NCBI RefSeq assembly: GCF_000184945.1 | Contig: NZ_GL586311.1 | Location: forward strand, 2,169,436-2,233,435 | Direction of reading: 5' to 3' | DNA length: 64,000 bases | DNA from: Segatella buccae ATCC 33574 | GTDB lineage: Bacteria; Bacteroidota; Bacteroidia; Bacteroidales; Bacteroidaceae | Shown here: positions 52,435-61,610 of the stretch, piece by piece | How the letters are laid out: each line of letters opens with the position of its first letter | Position numbering within the stretch: position 1 is the stretch's first letter | Notes under the pieces: model-generated | Told to the model about the DNA's origin: nothing | The model's input: only the letters and a program-made list of their open reading frames with translations | The model's database searches: none | Made by a program: the position numbers and the translations under genes

Positions 52435-52448
52435 TGTGCGGAAGCACA
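52435..52448. promoter_or_regulatory. Candidate LacI-type operator 2
   Basis: TGTGC-GGAA-GCACA, the same half-sites as operator 1 with a 4-nt centre. It lies between the divergent promoters. A single half-site ATTGTGC also occurs before uxaA at 51201-51207. Confidence 0.5.
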
Positions 52449-52513
52449 GTCCAATATTTTGCACAAAATCTAATTTTTCCATGATTTTATTTCTTCGTTT
52501 GGTAAATTATGAC

Positions 52514-52522
52514 TATTTTTGC
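52514..52522 (+). promoter_or_regulatory. Promoter of kdgK
   Basis: TATTTTTGC, 62 nt before the ATG. A -33 TTTG at the usual spacing is missing, which suits a regulated promoter. Confidence 0.55.
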
Positions 52523-52584
52523 GAAGAAAACAAATCAATTAACTAACAATTTAGTAAAACGAATAACAAATTAAACTATTTAAA

Positions 52585-53607
52585 ATGGCTAAAATCGTAA
52601 CATTAGGCGAAATCATGCTTCGTCTTTCTCCGGAAGGCAATGACCGATTCATTCAGAGTGACTCATTCCGCATCATCCCCGGTGGCGGTGAGGCAAATGT
52701 TGCTGTCAGCGTGGCAAATTATGGACATGAAGCATATTTTGTTTCTAAGTTGCCCAACCATGAGATTGGTCAGATTGCCGTCAATGCCCTTCGGCGCTAT
52801 GGTGTGAACACTCAGTTTGTCGCTCGTGGAGGAGAGCGTGTTGGTCTCTATTACGCTGAGACAGGAGCTTCCATGCGGCCTTCTAAAGTTATTTACGACC
52901 GTGCTCATAGTGCCATTGCCGAGGCTGTTCCTTCCGATTTCGATTTCGATGCCATTATGAAAGGTGCCAAATGGTTCCATTGGTCTGGAATTACTCCTGC
53001 CATTAGCGACAAGGCCGCAGAGCTGACTAAACTGGCATGTGAAGCCGCAAAGCGTCACGGAGTAACAGTTTCCGTTGATTTGAACTTCCGCAAGAAACTC
53101 TGGACTTCGGAAAAAGCCATCTCTGTGATGCGCCCATTGATGCAATATGTTGATGTATGTATTGGTAATGAAGAGGATGCACAACTCTGTCTTGGTTTCA
53201 AACCCGATGCCGATGTAGAAGGCGGAAAGACTGATGCTGAGGGATATTATGGCATTTTCCAAGGTATGATGAAGGAGTTTGGTTTCAAATATGTAGTATC
53301 TACGCTCCGTGAGTCTTTCTCTGCAACACATAATGGTTGGAAGGCTCTTATTTACGACGGTAAGGAGTTCTACCAAAGTAAGCGTTACGACATTATGCCC
53401 ATCATTGACCGTGTCGGTGGCGGTGACTCGTTCTCCGGAGGCTTAATTCATGGGTTGCTTACAAAGCCCACCCAAGCGGAGGCCTTGGAATTTGCAGTAG
53501 CTGCATCGGCGCTTAAACATACCGTTCCCGGAGACTTCAATCTTGTTTCTGTAGATGAAGTGGAAAGCCTCGCCGGTGGTAATGCTAGCGGTCGTGTGCA
53601 GAGATAG
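52585..53607 (+). CDS. kdgK: 2-keto-3-deoxygluconate kinase
   Basis: PfkB-family kinase that phosphorylates KDG at C6. The 340 residues carry GEIMLRLSPEGNDR at the start, the PfkB glycine loop IIPGGGEANVAVSVANYG near 31, substrate-contact SVDLNFRKKLW near 160, and the catalytic signature DRVGGGDSFSGGLIHGLL near 273 with the base Asp. It is first in an operon with eda 86 bp downstream. Together they convert KDG to pyruvate and glyceraldehyde-3-phosphate. Other PfkB sugars are less likely given the context. Confidence 0.9.
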   Translation: MAKIVTLGEIMLRLSPEGNDRFIQSDSFRIIPGGGEANVAVSVANYGHEAYFVSKLPNHEIGQIAVNALRRYGVNTQFVARGGERVGLYYAETGASMRPSKVIYDRAHSAIAEAVPSDFDFDAIMKGAKWFHWSGITPAISDKAAELTKLACEAAKRHGVTVSVDLNFRKKLWTSEKAISVMRPLMQYVDVCIGNEEDAQLCLGFKPDADVEGGKTDAEGYYGIFQGMMKEFGFKYVVSTLRESFSATHNGWKALIYDGKEFYQSKRYDIMPIIDRVGGGDSFSGGLIHGLLTKPTQAEALEFAVAASALKHTVPGDFNLVSVDEVESLAGGNASGRVQR

Positions 53608-53693
53608 GCGCATCTCGTCTCTTTTGTCGAGAAAATAATAAGACATAAAATAGATATCATTTACACACTTCGTATAAATTAAGTATTCAAATA

Positions 53694-54365
53694 ATGGCAA
53701 AGTTTAATAAGATGCAGGTCATGCAGGCTATGAAGGAAACCGGTATGGTACCTGTGTTTTTCAATAGTGACCTCGACACCTGTAAAAATGTAATCAAAGC
53801 ATGTTATGAAGGTGGCGTGCGCGTGTTTGAGTTTACCAATCGTGGTGATTTCGCCCATGAGATTTTCGGGGAGTTGGTGAAATGGGCAACCAAAGAATGC
53901 CCGGAGTTGATACTCGGTGCAGGTACGGTGATAGATGCCCCTACAGCAGCATTGTACATTCAGTTGGGAGCCAACTTTATTGTCGGGCCAAACTTTAATC
54001 CGGAGATTGCTCCCGTTTGCAATCGTCGCCTTGTTCCTTATTCTCCCGGATGTGGTTCTGTATCGGAAATCAGCAACGCCCAAGCGGCAGGCTGCGATGT
54101 TACCAAGGTATTCCCGGCCGGCAATGTAGGTGGCCCTTCATTTGTCAAGAATATTCTTGGACCGTTGCGCTGGAGCAATGTGATGGTGACGGGGGCCGTG
54201 TCTCCGGACAAGGACAATCTCACCGAGTGGATCAAGAGCGGAGTACTTTGTGTTGGTATGGGTTCCAAACTTTTCCCTAAGGAGGTGATTGCCGCCCGAA
54301 ACTGGCAGGCTATTACCGACAAATGTGCAGAGGCTCTCGGATATATCAAAGAGGCCCGTTCGTAA
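53694..54365 (+). CDS. eda: 2-keto-3-deoxy-6-phosphogluconate aldolase
   Basis: Class I aldolase splitting KDPG to pyruvate and glyceraldehyde-3-phosphate. The 223-residue TIM barrel has the catalytic Glu in [12 protein letters not shown] near 40, [20 protein letters not shown] near 80, [19 protein letters not shown] and the Schiff-base Lys in [11 protein letters not shown] near 140. The C-terminus [13 protein letters not shown] is typical. It is followed by a hairpin terminator at 54436. Confidence 0.95.
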   Translation: MAKFNKMQVMQAMKETGMVPVFFNSDLDTCKNVIKACYEGGVRVFEFTNRGDFAHEIFGELVKWATKECPELILGAGTVIDAPTAALYIQLGANFIVGPNFNPEIAPVCNRRLVPYSPGCGSVSEISNAQAAGCDVTKVFPAGNVGGPSFVKNILGPLRWSNVMVTGAVSPDKDNLTEWIKSGVLCVGMGSKLFPKEVIAARNWQAITDKCAEALGYIKEARS

Positions 54366-54435
54366 ATCAAACGGAATGGGAAATGAACAGACCTCATCTC
54401 TTTTTACAAAAGATAATTAACTAAATATAAAGGTT

Positions 54436-54470
54436 GTAGGGATCGGTCTGACAGACCATCCCTACATTTT
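54436..54470 (+). terminator. Terminator/attenuator between eda and the sensor gene
   Basis: GTAGGGAT-C-GGTCT, loop GAC, AGACC-ATCCCTAC: a 13-bp stem with one bulged C, followed by ATTTT. The sensor reading frame begins four bases after the U tract. Confidence 0.75.
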
Positions 54471-54473
54471 CAT

Positions 54474-57400
54474 TTGAAGACTAAACTTGAAATAACACAG
54501 CTGCTACTGAAGGGTGTCTCCCTCTTGGTGACGTTCCTTTGGTTCTCGGCTTGTCGTCCTCCCCATCAGATAGAGGTTGACAAGCTGAATGACAAATCTT
54601 ATGCCTTCCATTATCGGGATTTGGATTCTACCAAGAAGTATGCACTACAGGCATTAGAACTCTCTGATGACTATGGACAAGGCTACGCTGAGGCCTGCAA
54701 CAACCTTGCTTTCGTTGACATCATGCACATGGATTATGCTGGTGCCTACAAACTTCTTGCAAAAGTGTCTACCCATACCGATGACCAGATAGAACTGCTT
54801 GTTGCCGACATTCAGCAGATGAGACTTTGCCAACGTGAATCACGGAACAAGGACTTCTATGATTTCCGGGAGCGTGCAGCACGCCGTCTGAAACGTATAG
54901 ATGAGGAGGGGGACAACCTCTCCCGCCGGCAGAAACTGAGAATGGTCTATGCACGTTCCGAATTCGGCATCGTAAATTCCACCTATTTATATTATGTCGG
55001 ATTGGAAAAGCCCTTTATAGAGGCTTTAGAGTCCATCAACCCTGTAGAAGTGGAACAAGATACGGCCCAATATCTCAATTATCTATATTGCATCGGAGCC
55101 GGCGGTGCCATTCAAGGCACTCGGGAGGAAGTCGCCCAAACCGAGTTTAACTATTTGCTAAGATGCTATCTTCTTGCTGATGGCTCCAATTATCCATTTT
55201 GGAAAGCTAACTCCATGCAAGCCATCAGTGAGCATCTACAATCGGATGTGATTCGCCGGTATCTGATTAAGAACAACCAATCCGCTATCAAATTCATCAA
55301 CGTTGATCAGATGAATGACAGCCTACTTGCCGGTAATTTAGCCCAACGTTCTCTGGAACTCTTCATGAAATATGGCGATGTGTACCAGACAGCCGGTGCC
55401 TACCGCACATTGGCGCAATGCTATTGGTGCATCAATGACTATAAGTCGGCGGCCATCTGCTTGGAGACAGCACTTACCAAAAACAAGGCTATCAATGAAG
55501 CTCCCGATTTGGTGGCAAGCATCCGTGAGCAGTTGAGCCTGGTCTATTCAGCTATTGATGACAAGCCCAACAGTGACAGAAACAGAAATCTCTACCTTGA
55601 TTTGCAAGAGCAGACTCGCCAAGACCGTCAGCTTGAAGCCCGTGCAGCACAGTTGGACAAGAATGCCGCACAACTGAACTGGATGATTATTGCCGTAATC
55701 ACAATGATCGTCTTTGTCATTGTCCTACTGATTGCCTTTGGCATCATGCGTCGCAGAAATAACAAAAGATTTTCTTATGACAAACTTCTTGACCCGCTGA
55801 ATGTGTGGAAAGAACATAACGAGCAAGAAGTAAACAGTCTGCTTGAACGCCAAGCTGAGATAGAAGAGAAACAGAATATCGTCAAGCAACATATTGATGA
55901 GAACAAACGCCGCAATCTTGAACAGCGTGCCAAAGTGCAGTTGGTCAACAGTATTACTCCACTTATAGACCGTATCGTCCATGAAGTGGCAAAACTATCA
56001 ACCCAACAAGAGACTGCTGTCATCCGCAAAGAGAGGTTTGATTACATCTCGGAAGTGGCAGACAAGATAAGCGAATACAATGATGTGCTTACACATTGGA
56101 TTCAAATGCGCCAAGGAGCACTCAGCCTGCACATTGAGAGTTTCCCACTGCAACTATTGTTCAATGTTGTCAAGAAAGGGAAGATGAGTTTTCTATTGAA
56201 AGGTATCACATTGAAAATAGGTGATACGCAGGCCGTCGTGAAGGCAGACAGGACGCTGACACTATTCATGGTAAATACCATTGCCGACAACGCCCGCAAG
56301 TTTACGGGGAGTGGGGGAGAAGTACATATTTATGCCCAAGAGACCGATGAGTATGTTGAAATCCGCATAGAAGATACAGGCAAAGGCATGGACGGTGAGC
56401 AACTTTCACATATTTTCGATCATACATATACCGGCGGGCATGGTTTCGGACTGCTCAACTGCAAAGGCATCATAGAGAAATACAAAAAAATAAGCACACT
56501 ATTTAAGGTATGCGAGATTGGTGTTGAGAGCACAAAGGGAAAGGGAAGCAAGTTCTTTTTCCGCTTGCCCAAGGGCCTTGTGCGAGGGCTTAGGCTCTTC
56601 CTCGTGATGGTGAGTATGGCAGTCGGCTTGTCATCGGCTATGGCTTCAGGCGAATCCGTCCATCATGGAGTGGAGAATATGCCACAAAGTCTGGTTCTTG
56701 CCGGCCGTTATGCCGACAGTGCCTATTTTTCCAACATCAACGGGCGTTACAGACGCACGCTTGAGTTTGCCGATTCAGCACGGAAATATCTCAATGCCTA
56801 TTACCTTGAAAAACATCCGGAAGGCAAGTTCTTGATGAAAGCATACGCCACGAGTGGGGAACCGGCCGAAATCCGTTGGTTCCACGATGGGCTTGTCACG
56901 CGTTACAGCGTCATACTCGACATACGCAACGAATCGGCAGTTGCAGCCTTGGCTCTCCATGAATGGCAATTATACACCTACAACAACAAGGTCTACACAC
57001 AACTCTTCCGGGAACGGTCAGCAGATGACACACTCGACAACTATGTGCGCACCATGCAAGCCTCAGAGAACTCCAAAATGGTGGCCATCATCTTATTGAT
57101 AGTCTTGTTGGTGCTCATTTTCCCTGCCTACTACCTCCTCTACTATCGTCATGTCGTTGCCTATAAGCTTGCTGTGGAGCAGGTTAATACCATCAACGCC
57201 ATCTTGCTCACAGAACAGTCGGATGAAGACAAATTGAAAAACATCCGGCAAATATGGCAGGAAAAGCCGATTTTGAGAGTCAGCCCCCGCCTGCACGATG
57301 TGGTAAGGCAAATAGAGAAGGCCTTGGAAAAGAGCGTCGCTTATCATCAAAATCAGGAGGTCAGCATTGAACTTGCTGAGGATGAGCTTCATCGCAGCGA

Positions 57401-57950
57401 ATATGAAAATGACAAACTTTATATCAGCAATAGTGTGCTTGACAACTGTCTGTCGGCCTTGAAACACGAAACCATGTATTACCCTTCTCGCATCAGACAA
57501 CTGATTGACGACAATCCGGAAAATGTGGAGGCTTTGAGCGAACTTGTCGGCTATTACAAATCACTGTACACGATGCTCTCCGAACAGGCTATGCAGCAGG
57601 TTGTTGGAAATGTCAAACTTGACAAAGCAATAGTGGAATATCTCTTTGATATGCTAAGAAAAGAATCGGGAGGAAATAAACTTGAGCTTTTAAAATCAGA
57701 AAAGGACAGTCTTTACGTTATATATATGGTGAAGATTCCTCATCTTCGCAACGACGAGGAGTATCTTCGCCGATTGTTCACCCCGCTCACAGACAATCTC
57801 AACTTCCTGCTATGTAGGCAGATTGTTCGCGAAATCGGCGAGGTTTTCAATATGCGGAGATGCGGCATTCGGGCCTTTAAAGATGAGCATGGCTTGGGTG
57901 TCATAGAGATTGTCCTACCCAAAAGTTTAGAAAACGTAATTGGAAAATAG
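54474..57950 (+). CDS. DUF5112/DUF5113-type double sensor histidine kinase
   Basis: This 1158-residue inner-membrane protein has a repeated layout. It starts with a TTG-initiated signal or lipoprotein-like segment (KTKLEITQLLLKGVSLLVTF, FSAC). A periplasmic TPR-rich domain follows (about 30-395), then a helix (402-425) and a coiled coil with a DHp-like RIVHEVAKL (His503). The HATPase has DNARKF near 605, DTGKGM near 634 and GHGFGL near 655. A second membrane helix (706-724) is followed by a second short periplasmic TPR-like part (to about 868), a third helix (869-891) and a C-terminal cytoplasmic domain of the DUF5113 kind. It looks like two sensor chains fused. The response regulator starts 2 bp after its stop codon. 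Confidence 0.8.
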   Translation: MKTKLEITQLLLKGVSLLVTFLWFSACRPPHQIEVDKLNDKSYAFHYRDLDSTKKYALQALELSDDYGQGYAEACNNLAFVDIMHMDYAGAYKLLAKVSTHTDDQIELLVADIQQMRLCQRESRNKDFYDFRERAARRLKRIDEEGDNLSRRQKLRMVYARSEFGIVNSTYLYYVGLEKPFIEALESINPVEVEQDTAQYLNYLYCIGAGGAIQGTREEVAQTEFNYLLRCYLLADGSNYPFWKANSMQAISEHLQSDVIRRYLIKNNQSAIKFINVDQMNDSLLAGNLAQRSLELFMKYGDVYQTAGAYRTLAQCYWCINDYKSAAICLETALTKNKAINEAPDLVASIREQLSLVYSAIDDKPNSDRNRNLYLDLQEQTRQDRQLEARAAQLDKNAAQLNWMIIAVITMIVFVIVLLIAFGIMRRRNNKRFSYDKLLDPLNVWKEHNEQEVNSLLERQAEIEEKQNIVKQHIDENKRRNLEQRAKVQLVNSITPLIDRIVHEVAKLSTQQETAVIRKERFDYISEVADKISEYNDVLTHWIQMRQGALSLHIESFPLQLLFNVVKKGKMSFLLKGITLKIGDTQAVVKADRTLTLFMVNTIADNARKFTGSGGEVHIYAQETDEYVEIRIEDTGKGMDGEQLSHIFDHTYTGGHGFGLLNCKGIIEKYKKISTLFKVCEIGVESTKGKGSKFFFRLPKGLVRGLRLFLVMVSMAVGLSSAMASGESVHHGVENMPQSLVLAGRYADSAYFSNINGRYRRTLEFADSARKYLNAYYLEKHPEGKFLMKAYATSGEPAEIRWFHDGLVTRYSVILDIRNESAVAALALHEWQLYTYNNKVYTQLFRERSADDTLDNYVRTMQASENSKMVAIILLIVLLVLIFPAYYLLYYRHVVAYKLAVEQVNTINAILLTEQSDEDKLKNIRQIWQEKPILRVSPRLHDVVRQIEKALEKSVAYHQNQEVSIELAEDELHRSEYENDKLYISNSVLDNCLSALKHETMYYPSRIRQLIDDNPENVEALSELVGYYKSLYTMLSEQAMQQVVGNVKLDKAIVEYLFDMLRKESGGNKLELLKSEKDSLYVIYMVKIPHLRNDEEYLRRLFTPLTDNLNFLLCRQIVREIGEVFNMRRCGIRAFKDEHGLGVIEIVLPKSLENVIGK

Positions 57951-57952
57951 AT

Positions 57953-58678
57953 ATGGATAAGTTTAAAGTCATCATAGTGGAAGATGTGCCTTTGGAACTA
58001 AAGGGGACAGAGGGAATCTTCAGAAATGAAATTCCTGAGGCTGAGATTATCGGCACGGCAGACTGCGAGCAGGCTTATTGGAAAACTCTTAAGCAACAGC
58101 TCCCCGACCTTGTCTTGCTTGATTTAGGATTGGGAGGAAGCACGACTGTCGGCGTGGAAATATGCCGACAGACCAAAGAGATGCATCCGCATGTGAGAGT
58201 TCTTATTTTCACCGGAGAAATCCTCAATGAAAAACTTTGGGTGGATGTTCTTGATGCTGGATGCGACGGCATCATCTTGAAAAGTGGAGAACTTCTCACG
58301 CGTGGAGATGTCGCCAGTTGTATGAACGGAAAAAAGATGGTCTTCAACCAACCCATCTTGGAAAAGATTGTCGAGCGCTTCAAGCAAAGCATAAACAGGC
58401 AGTTGATGCGTCAGGAAGCATTAGTCAACTACGAGATTGACGAATACGACGAGCGTTTCTTGCGCCATCTTGCTTTAGGATTCACCAAAGATCAGATTTC
58501 TAATTTGCGTGGGATGCCATTCGGTGTAAAAAGTCTTGAGAAACGCCAGAACGAGTTGGTGCAGAAACTTTTCCCGAACGGTAATGGCGGATTGGGGGTG
58601 AATGCCACCCGCCTGGTGGTCAGAGCACTTGAGTTGCAGATATTGGATATAGACCGGCTTGAAGCAGATGAGGAATAA
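57953..58678 (+). CDS. Response regulator paired with the double sensor
   Basis: The 241-residue protein has a receiver domain (1-130): acidic pocket Glu10-Asp11, phosphoacceptor Asp57 in LVLLDLGLGG, LIFTGE and IILKSGE with the conserved Thr and Lys. The C-terminal half (about 145-241) is a helical, LuxR-like output domain (DERFLRHLALGFTKDQISNL RGMPFGVKSLEKRQNELVQK), resembling the DUF5932-type output. It starts 2 bp after the sensor stop, and the next gene overlaps its end, so the three form one translational unit. Targets are unknown; neighbouring hexuronate genes are candidates. Confidence 0.85.
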   Translation: MDKFKVIIVEDVPLELKGTEGIFRNEIPEAEIIGTADCEQAYWKTLKQQLPDLVLLDLGLGGSTTVGVEICRQTKEMHPHVRVLIFTGEILNEKLWVDVLDAGCDGIILKSGELLTRGDVASCMNGKKMVFNQPILEKIVERFKQSINRQLMRQEALVNYEIDEYDERFLRHLALGFTKDQISNLRGMPFGVKSLEKRQNELVQKLFPNGNGGLGVNATRLVVRALELQILDIDRLEADEE

Positions 58679-59252
58679 AGCGGCCACCTATATTGTAATT
58701 CTCCTGTCGGCAAGCCAACTCATCTTGATTTTGCTGTCATGGCTCATCACGGCCGCCTACCCCGACAAAACAGTGCATTCACTGCTAAGTAGTGAAGGCA
58801 TCAGGTGGTATTTCGGTCGTTTTGTCGACAACCTTCAGACCCCCGTCCTTGTTTGGCTCCTACTGTTGGGCATGGCATGGGGAGCATTGGACAAATGTGG
58901 CATATTCCATTATCAGCCTTCCCTCTATCGGCATCGGTTGGCCATGCGGCTCGTCATCGCTGAGATAGCCCTGTGCATCGTCGTGATGTTGTTGCTCACG
59001 GCTATTCCCCACGCCATTCTCCTTAATGTGACGGGACATCTGTTTCCCGGCAGTTTCAGCGCGAGCATCATACCCGTACTTTCATTCATGGCCGTAGTCG
59101 CCGGAGGGAGCTTCGGGTTGTTGAGCGGCCATTACCAAGGCTTTTCCGAACTTGTGGACTCCTTGTCGGAGGGGTTAAGGCATATAGCAGTGCTTTTTGT
59201 ACTTTATGTGTTGGGCGCACAGTTATATGCATCTCTTCATTTTGTGTTTTAG
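58659..59252 (+). CDS. Short AbgT-like integral membrane protein
   Basis: The 197-residue protein has about five hydrophobic spans (9-32, 58-78, 95-120, 136-157, 172-193). The segment VHSLLSSEGIRWYFGRFVDN then LQTPVLVWLLLLGMAWGALD KCG resembles by eye the N-terminal part of AbgT-family transporters (around 510 residues), but the transport core is absent. It overlaps the response regulator by 20 bases (or 11 if the ATG at 58668 is used). The conserved tie to the signalling pair suggests a sensor accessory role; that is inference. Confidence 0.6.
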   Translation: MKQMRNKAATYIVILLSASQLILILLSWLITAAYPDKTVHSLLSSEGIRWYFGRFVDNLQTPVLVWLLLLGMAWGALDKCGIFHYQPSLYRHRLAMRLVIAEIALCIVVMLLLTAIPHAILLNVTGHLFPGSFSASIIPVLSFMAVVAGGSFGLLSGHYQGFSELVDSLSEGLRHIAVLFVLYVLGAQLYASLHFVF

Positions 59253-59329
59253 CCAATCATCATCCCCTTACTCCTCACTTTTTCTTTCCATCCCCTTTCA
59301 TCATATATGCCCCGCATTCGGTTTGGTTC

Positions 59330-59405
59330 AGTGCCTTTGCGCCATCTGTGCAGAGGCTGTGCACAAACCGTTCGGCAGCCTTGCACAGAGCGTGCAAAGG
59401 CCTCG
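59330..59405. repeat. 76-bp palindromic repeat, copy 2
   Basis: Shares the CCGTTCGGCAGCC core and GCGTGCAAAGGC end with copy 1 at 20564. The outer arms GCCTTTGC and GCAAAGGC are perfectly complementary here, and TGTGCA/TGCACA forms an inner stem. It lies in the 400-bp gap before fur, which otherwise shows only the fur promoter. Confidence 0.65.
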
Positions 59406-59623
59406 AACAGAAAGAAGACGCTTCCACTCTTGAGTTGTTTTGTGTAGGCATGGCGGTAAAGTGGAGTAATATTGCTTTTTCAGGTAAACCGGAATACCTT
59501 CATACTAAAACTATTGTGATTACCTGTCACGCTTTCCTGAAATGAAATCACAATGTTTTATGTGGATTTGATTCTATTTAGTTTTTTTTAATTATAGCTT
59601 TTCTGTATGTGCCAAATTATTAG

Positions 59624-59632
59624 TATCTTTGT
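59624..59632 (+). promoter_or_regulatory. Promoter of the fur-family gene
   Basis: TATCTTTGT, 27 nt before the ATG at 59660. Confidence 0.6.
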
Positions 59633-59659
59633 GCGTTTTATGTAACTTAGTGGCTGGAT

Positions 59660-60145
59660 ATGAAAGGTAACATTAAGAAAAAAGCAAGAGAAATTCTTGA
59701 TAGTTATCTTGAATTGCGGAGCCATCGCAAGACACCGGAGCGTTATGCGATTCTGGATGCCGTGTACAGTATGGACGGACACTTCTCTTTAGAAGAGTTG
59801 GATGCCCGGCTGGGAAAGGACAACTTCCGCGTGAGCAGAGCCACGCTCTACAATACGATGCGGTTGTTTTTAGAACTTCGTCTTGTGATAAGGCACCGTC
59901 TTCAAGATGGCACAAAGTATGAAGCGTGCTATGACAAAGGATGTCATTGTCATCAAGTATGCACCGTTTGTGGGAAAGTGACAGAGATTAGTGCGCCGAC
60001 AGTCGTAAGGGCTCTTGATACCCTCAAGTTGAAACGATTCCGCAAGGATGAGTTTACACTATATATCTATGGAGTGTGCAGTTCCTGCCAGTCGGCCATA
60101 ACCCGAAAGCGCAAGCAAGGAAACGCAAACGACGTGGACAAATAA
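59660..60145 (+). CDS. fur: Fur-family transcriptional regulator
   Basis: Metal-dependent DNA-binding regulator of 161 residues. The winged helix spans about 14-90 (TPERYAILDAVYSMDGHFSL EELDARL, VSRATLYNTMRLFLELRLV). The dimerisation part has the structural zinc pairs CTVCGKV near 105 and CSSCQSA near 145, plus the His-rich KGCHCHQVC. The subtype (iron, zinc, manganese or peroxide sensing) is not clear from sequence. It is followed 42 bp later by purA. Confidence 0.88.
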   Translation: MKGNIKKKAREILDSYLELRSHRKTPERYAILDAVYSMDGHFSLEELDARLGKDNFRVSRATLYNTMRLFLELRLVIRHRLQDGTKYEACYDKGCHCHQVCTVCGKVTEISAPTVVRALDTLKLKRFRKDEFTLYIYGVCSSCQSAITRKRKQGNANDVDK

Positions 60146-60187
60146 GATCAAAAGAAAGCGAAATCTTAAAAGAAAAACGATATTACA

Positions 60188-61465
60188 ATGAACACTGGTA
60201 AAGTTGATGTCCTTTTAGGTCTCCAATGGGGCGATGAAGGCAAAGGAAAGATTGTTGATGTGCTGACACCTAAGTATGATGTCGTGGCTCGGTTTCAAGG
60301 CGGTCCTAATGCCGGACATACATTGGAGTTTGAAGGCAAGAAGTATGTACTTCGTTCCATTCCGTCGGGTATCTTCCAAGGGGGCAAGGTCAACATCATA
60401 GGCAATGGTGTGGTTTTGGCCCCGGATTTGTTTATGAATGAGGCCAAGGAACTGGAGAAGAGCGGCCATCCACTCAAAGAGCGTCTCCACATATCCCGGA
60501 AGGCCCATCTTATCATGCCCACCCACAGAGTGCTCGATCGGGCCTACGAGGCTGCCAAAGGTAAGGATAAAGTGGGCACCACGGGCAAAGGTATCGGCCC
60601 GACTTATACAGACAAAATTTCACGCAATGGCTTGAGAGTAGGGGACATTCTTGACCATTTTGAAGAAAAATACGCTGCTCACAAGGCTCGCCACATGCAA
60701 ATGCTCGCCAATCTCGGATGGACTGATTTTAGCGGTTTTGAGGAGGTGGAAAACACTTGGATGGAAGGTGTCGAATACATGAAACAGTTTCATATTGTCG
60801 ACAGTGAACACGAAATCAACAACTTGCTGAAGTCCGGCAAGAGCATATTATGTGAAGGAGCGCAAGGTACAATGCTTGATGTAGACTTTGGCAGCTATCC
60901 CTTTGTCACATCGTCCAATACAATTTGTGCCGGTGCTTGCACCGGACTGGGCATTGGGCCCAATCGGGTGGGCAACGTGTATGGCATCATGAAAGCCTAT
61001 TGCACACGTGTCGGCGCAGGACCATTCCCCACAGAGCTCTTTGACGATACGGGCAAAAAAATTCGCGACCTTGGACACGAATATGGTGCCGTGACCGGGA
61101 GAGAGCGCCGTTGCGGATGGGTCGATCTCGTTCAGTTGCGCTATTCTGTCATGATCAACGGCGTGACCGAACTGATTATGATGAAGAGCGACGTGCTCGA
61201 TGATTTCGATACCATCAAGGCATGTGTTGCCTACAGACTCCCCAATGGAGATACGACAACTGAACTCCCGTATGAGCTGGAGGGTGTAGAGCCCATCTAT
61301 CGGGAATTGCCTGGTTGGAAGGCAGACATGACTGCATTTACTGATGAGGCGCAATTCCCTAAGGCATTTAAAGACTACATCAAGTTCGTTGAAGACTTCC
61401 TTGAAACCCCCATCAAGATCATCTCACTCGGGCCGGATCGTGACCAAACGGTAGTCCGCCAATAA
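60188..61465 (+). CDS. purA: Adenylosuccinate synthetase
   Basis: Joins IMP and aspartate using GTP, the first step to AMP. The 425-residue length is normal. It shows the GTP-binding start LLGLQWGDEGKGKIVD with catalytic Asp, QGGPNAGHT, GTTGKGIGPTYTDK near 130, EGAQGTMLDVDFGSYPFVTS SN near 220, GPFPTEL and GRERRCGWVDL near 305. All active-site motifs are intact. A leader with no strong hairpin separates it from fur. Confidence 0.97.
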   Translation: MNTGKVDVLLGLQWGDEGKGKIVDVLTPKYDVVARFQGGPNAGHTLEFEGKKYVLRSIPSGIFQGGKVNIIGNGVVLAPDLFMNEAKELEKSGHPLKERLHISRKAHLIMPTHRVLDRAYEAAKGKDKVGTTGKGIGPTYTDKISRNGLRVGDILDHFEEKYAAHKARHMQMLANLGWTDFSGFEEVENTWMEGVEYMKQFHIVDSEHEINNLLKSGKSILCEGAQGTMLDVDFGSYPFVTSSNTICAGACTGLGIGPNRVGNVYGIMKAYCTRVGAGPFPTELFDDTGKKIRDLGHEYGAVTGRERRCGWVDLVQLRYSVMINGVTELIMMKSDVLDDFDTIKACVAYRLPNGDTTTELPYELEGVEPIYRELPGWKADMTAFTDEAQFPKAFKDYIKFVEDFLETPIKIISLGPDRDQTVVRQ

Positions 61466-61497
61466 AATCATCACGTTATAATAGTATGTGCAATATA

Positions 61498-61535
61498 ATC
61501 CTGTGGGGACGCTTGATACAGGCAACCCGCAGGAT
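61498..61535 (+). promoter_or_regulatory. Hairpin in the purA-hisS gap
   Basis: ATCCTGTGGG and CCCGCAGGAT form a 10-bp stem (one G-U pair) with an 18-nt loop, 75 nt before the hisS ATG. There is no U tract after it, so a leader structure fits at least as well as a terminator. Confidence 0.4.
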
Positions 61536-61610
61536 TGCAGCAATCAATTTGTGCCCTCTGGAAATATCGGAGAGCAAATAAAAAGTTTAATCTCAATCCA
61601 AATAAACATA

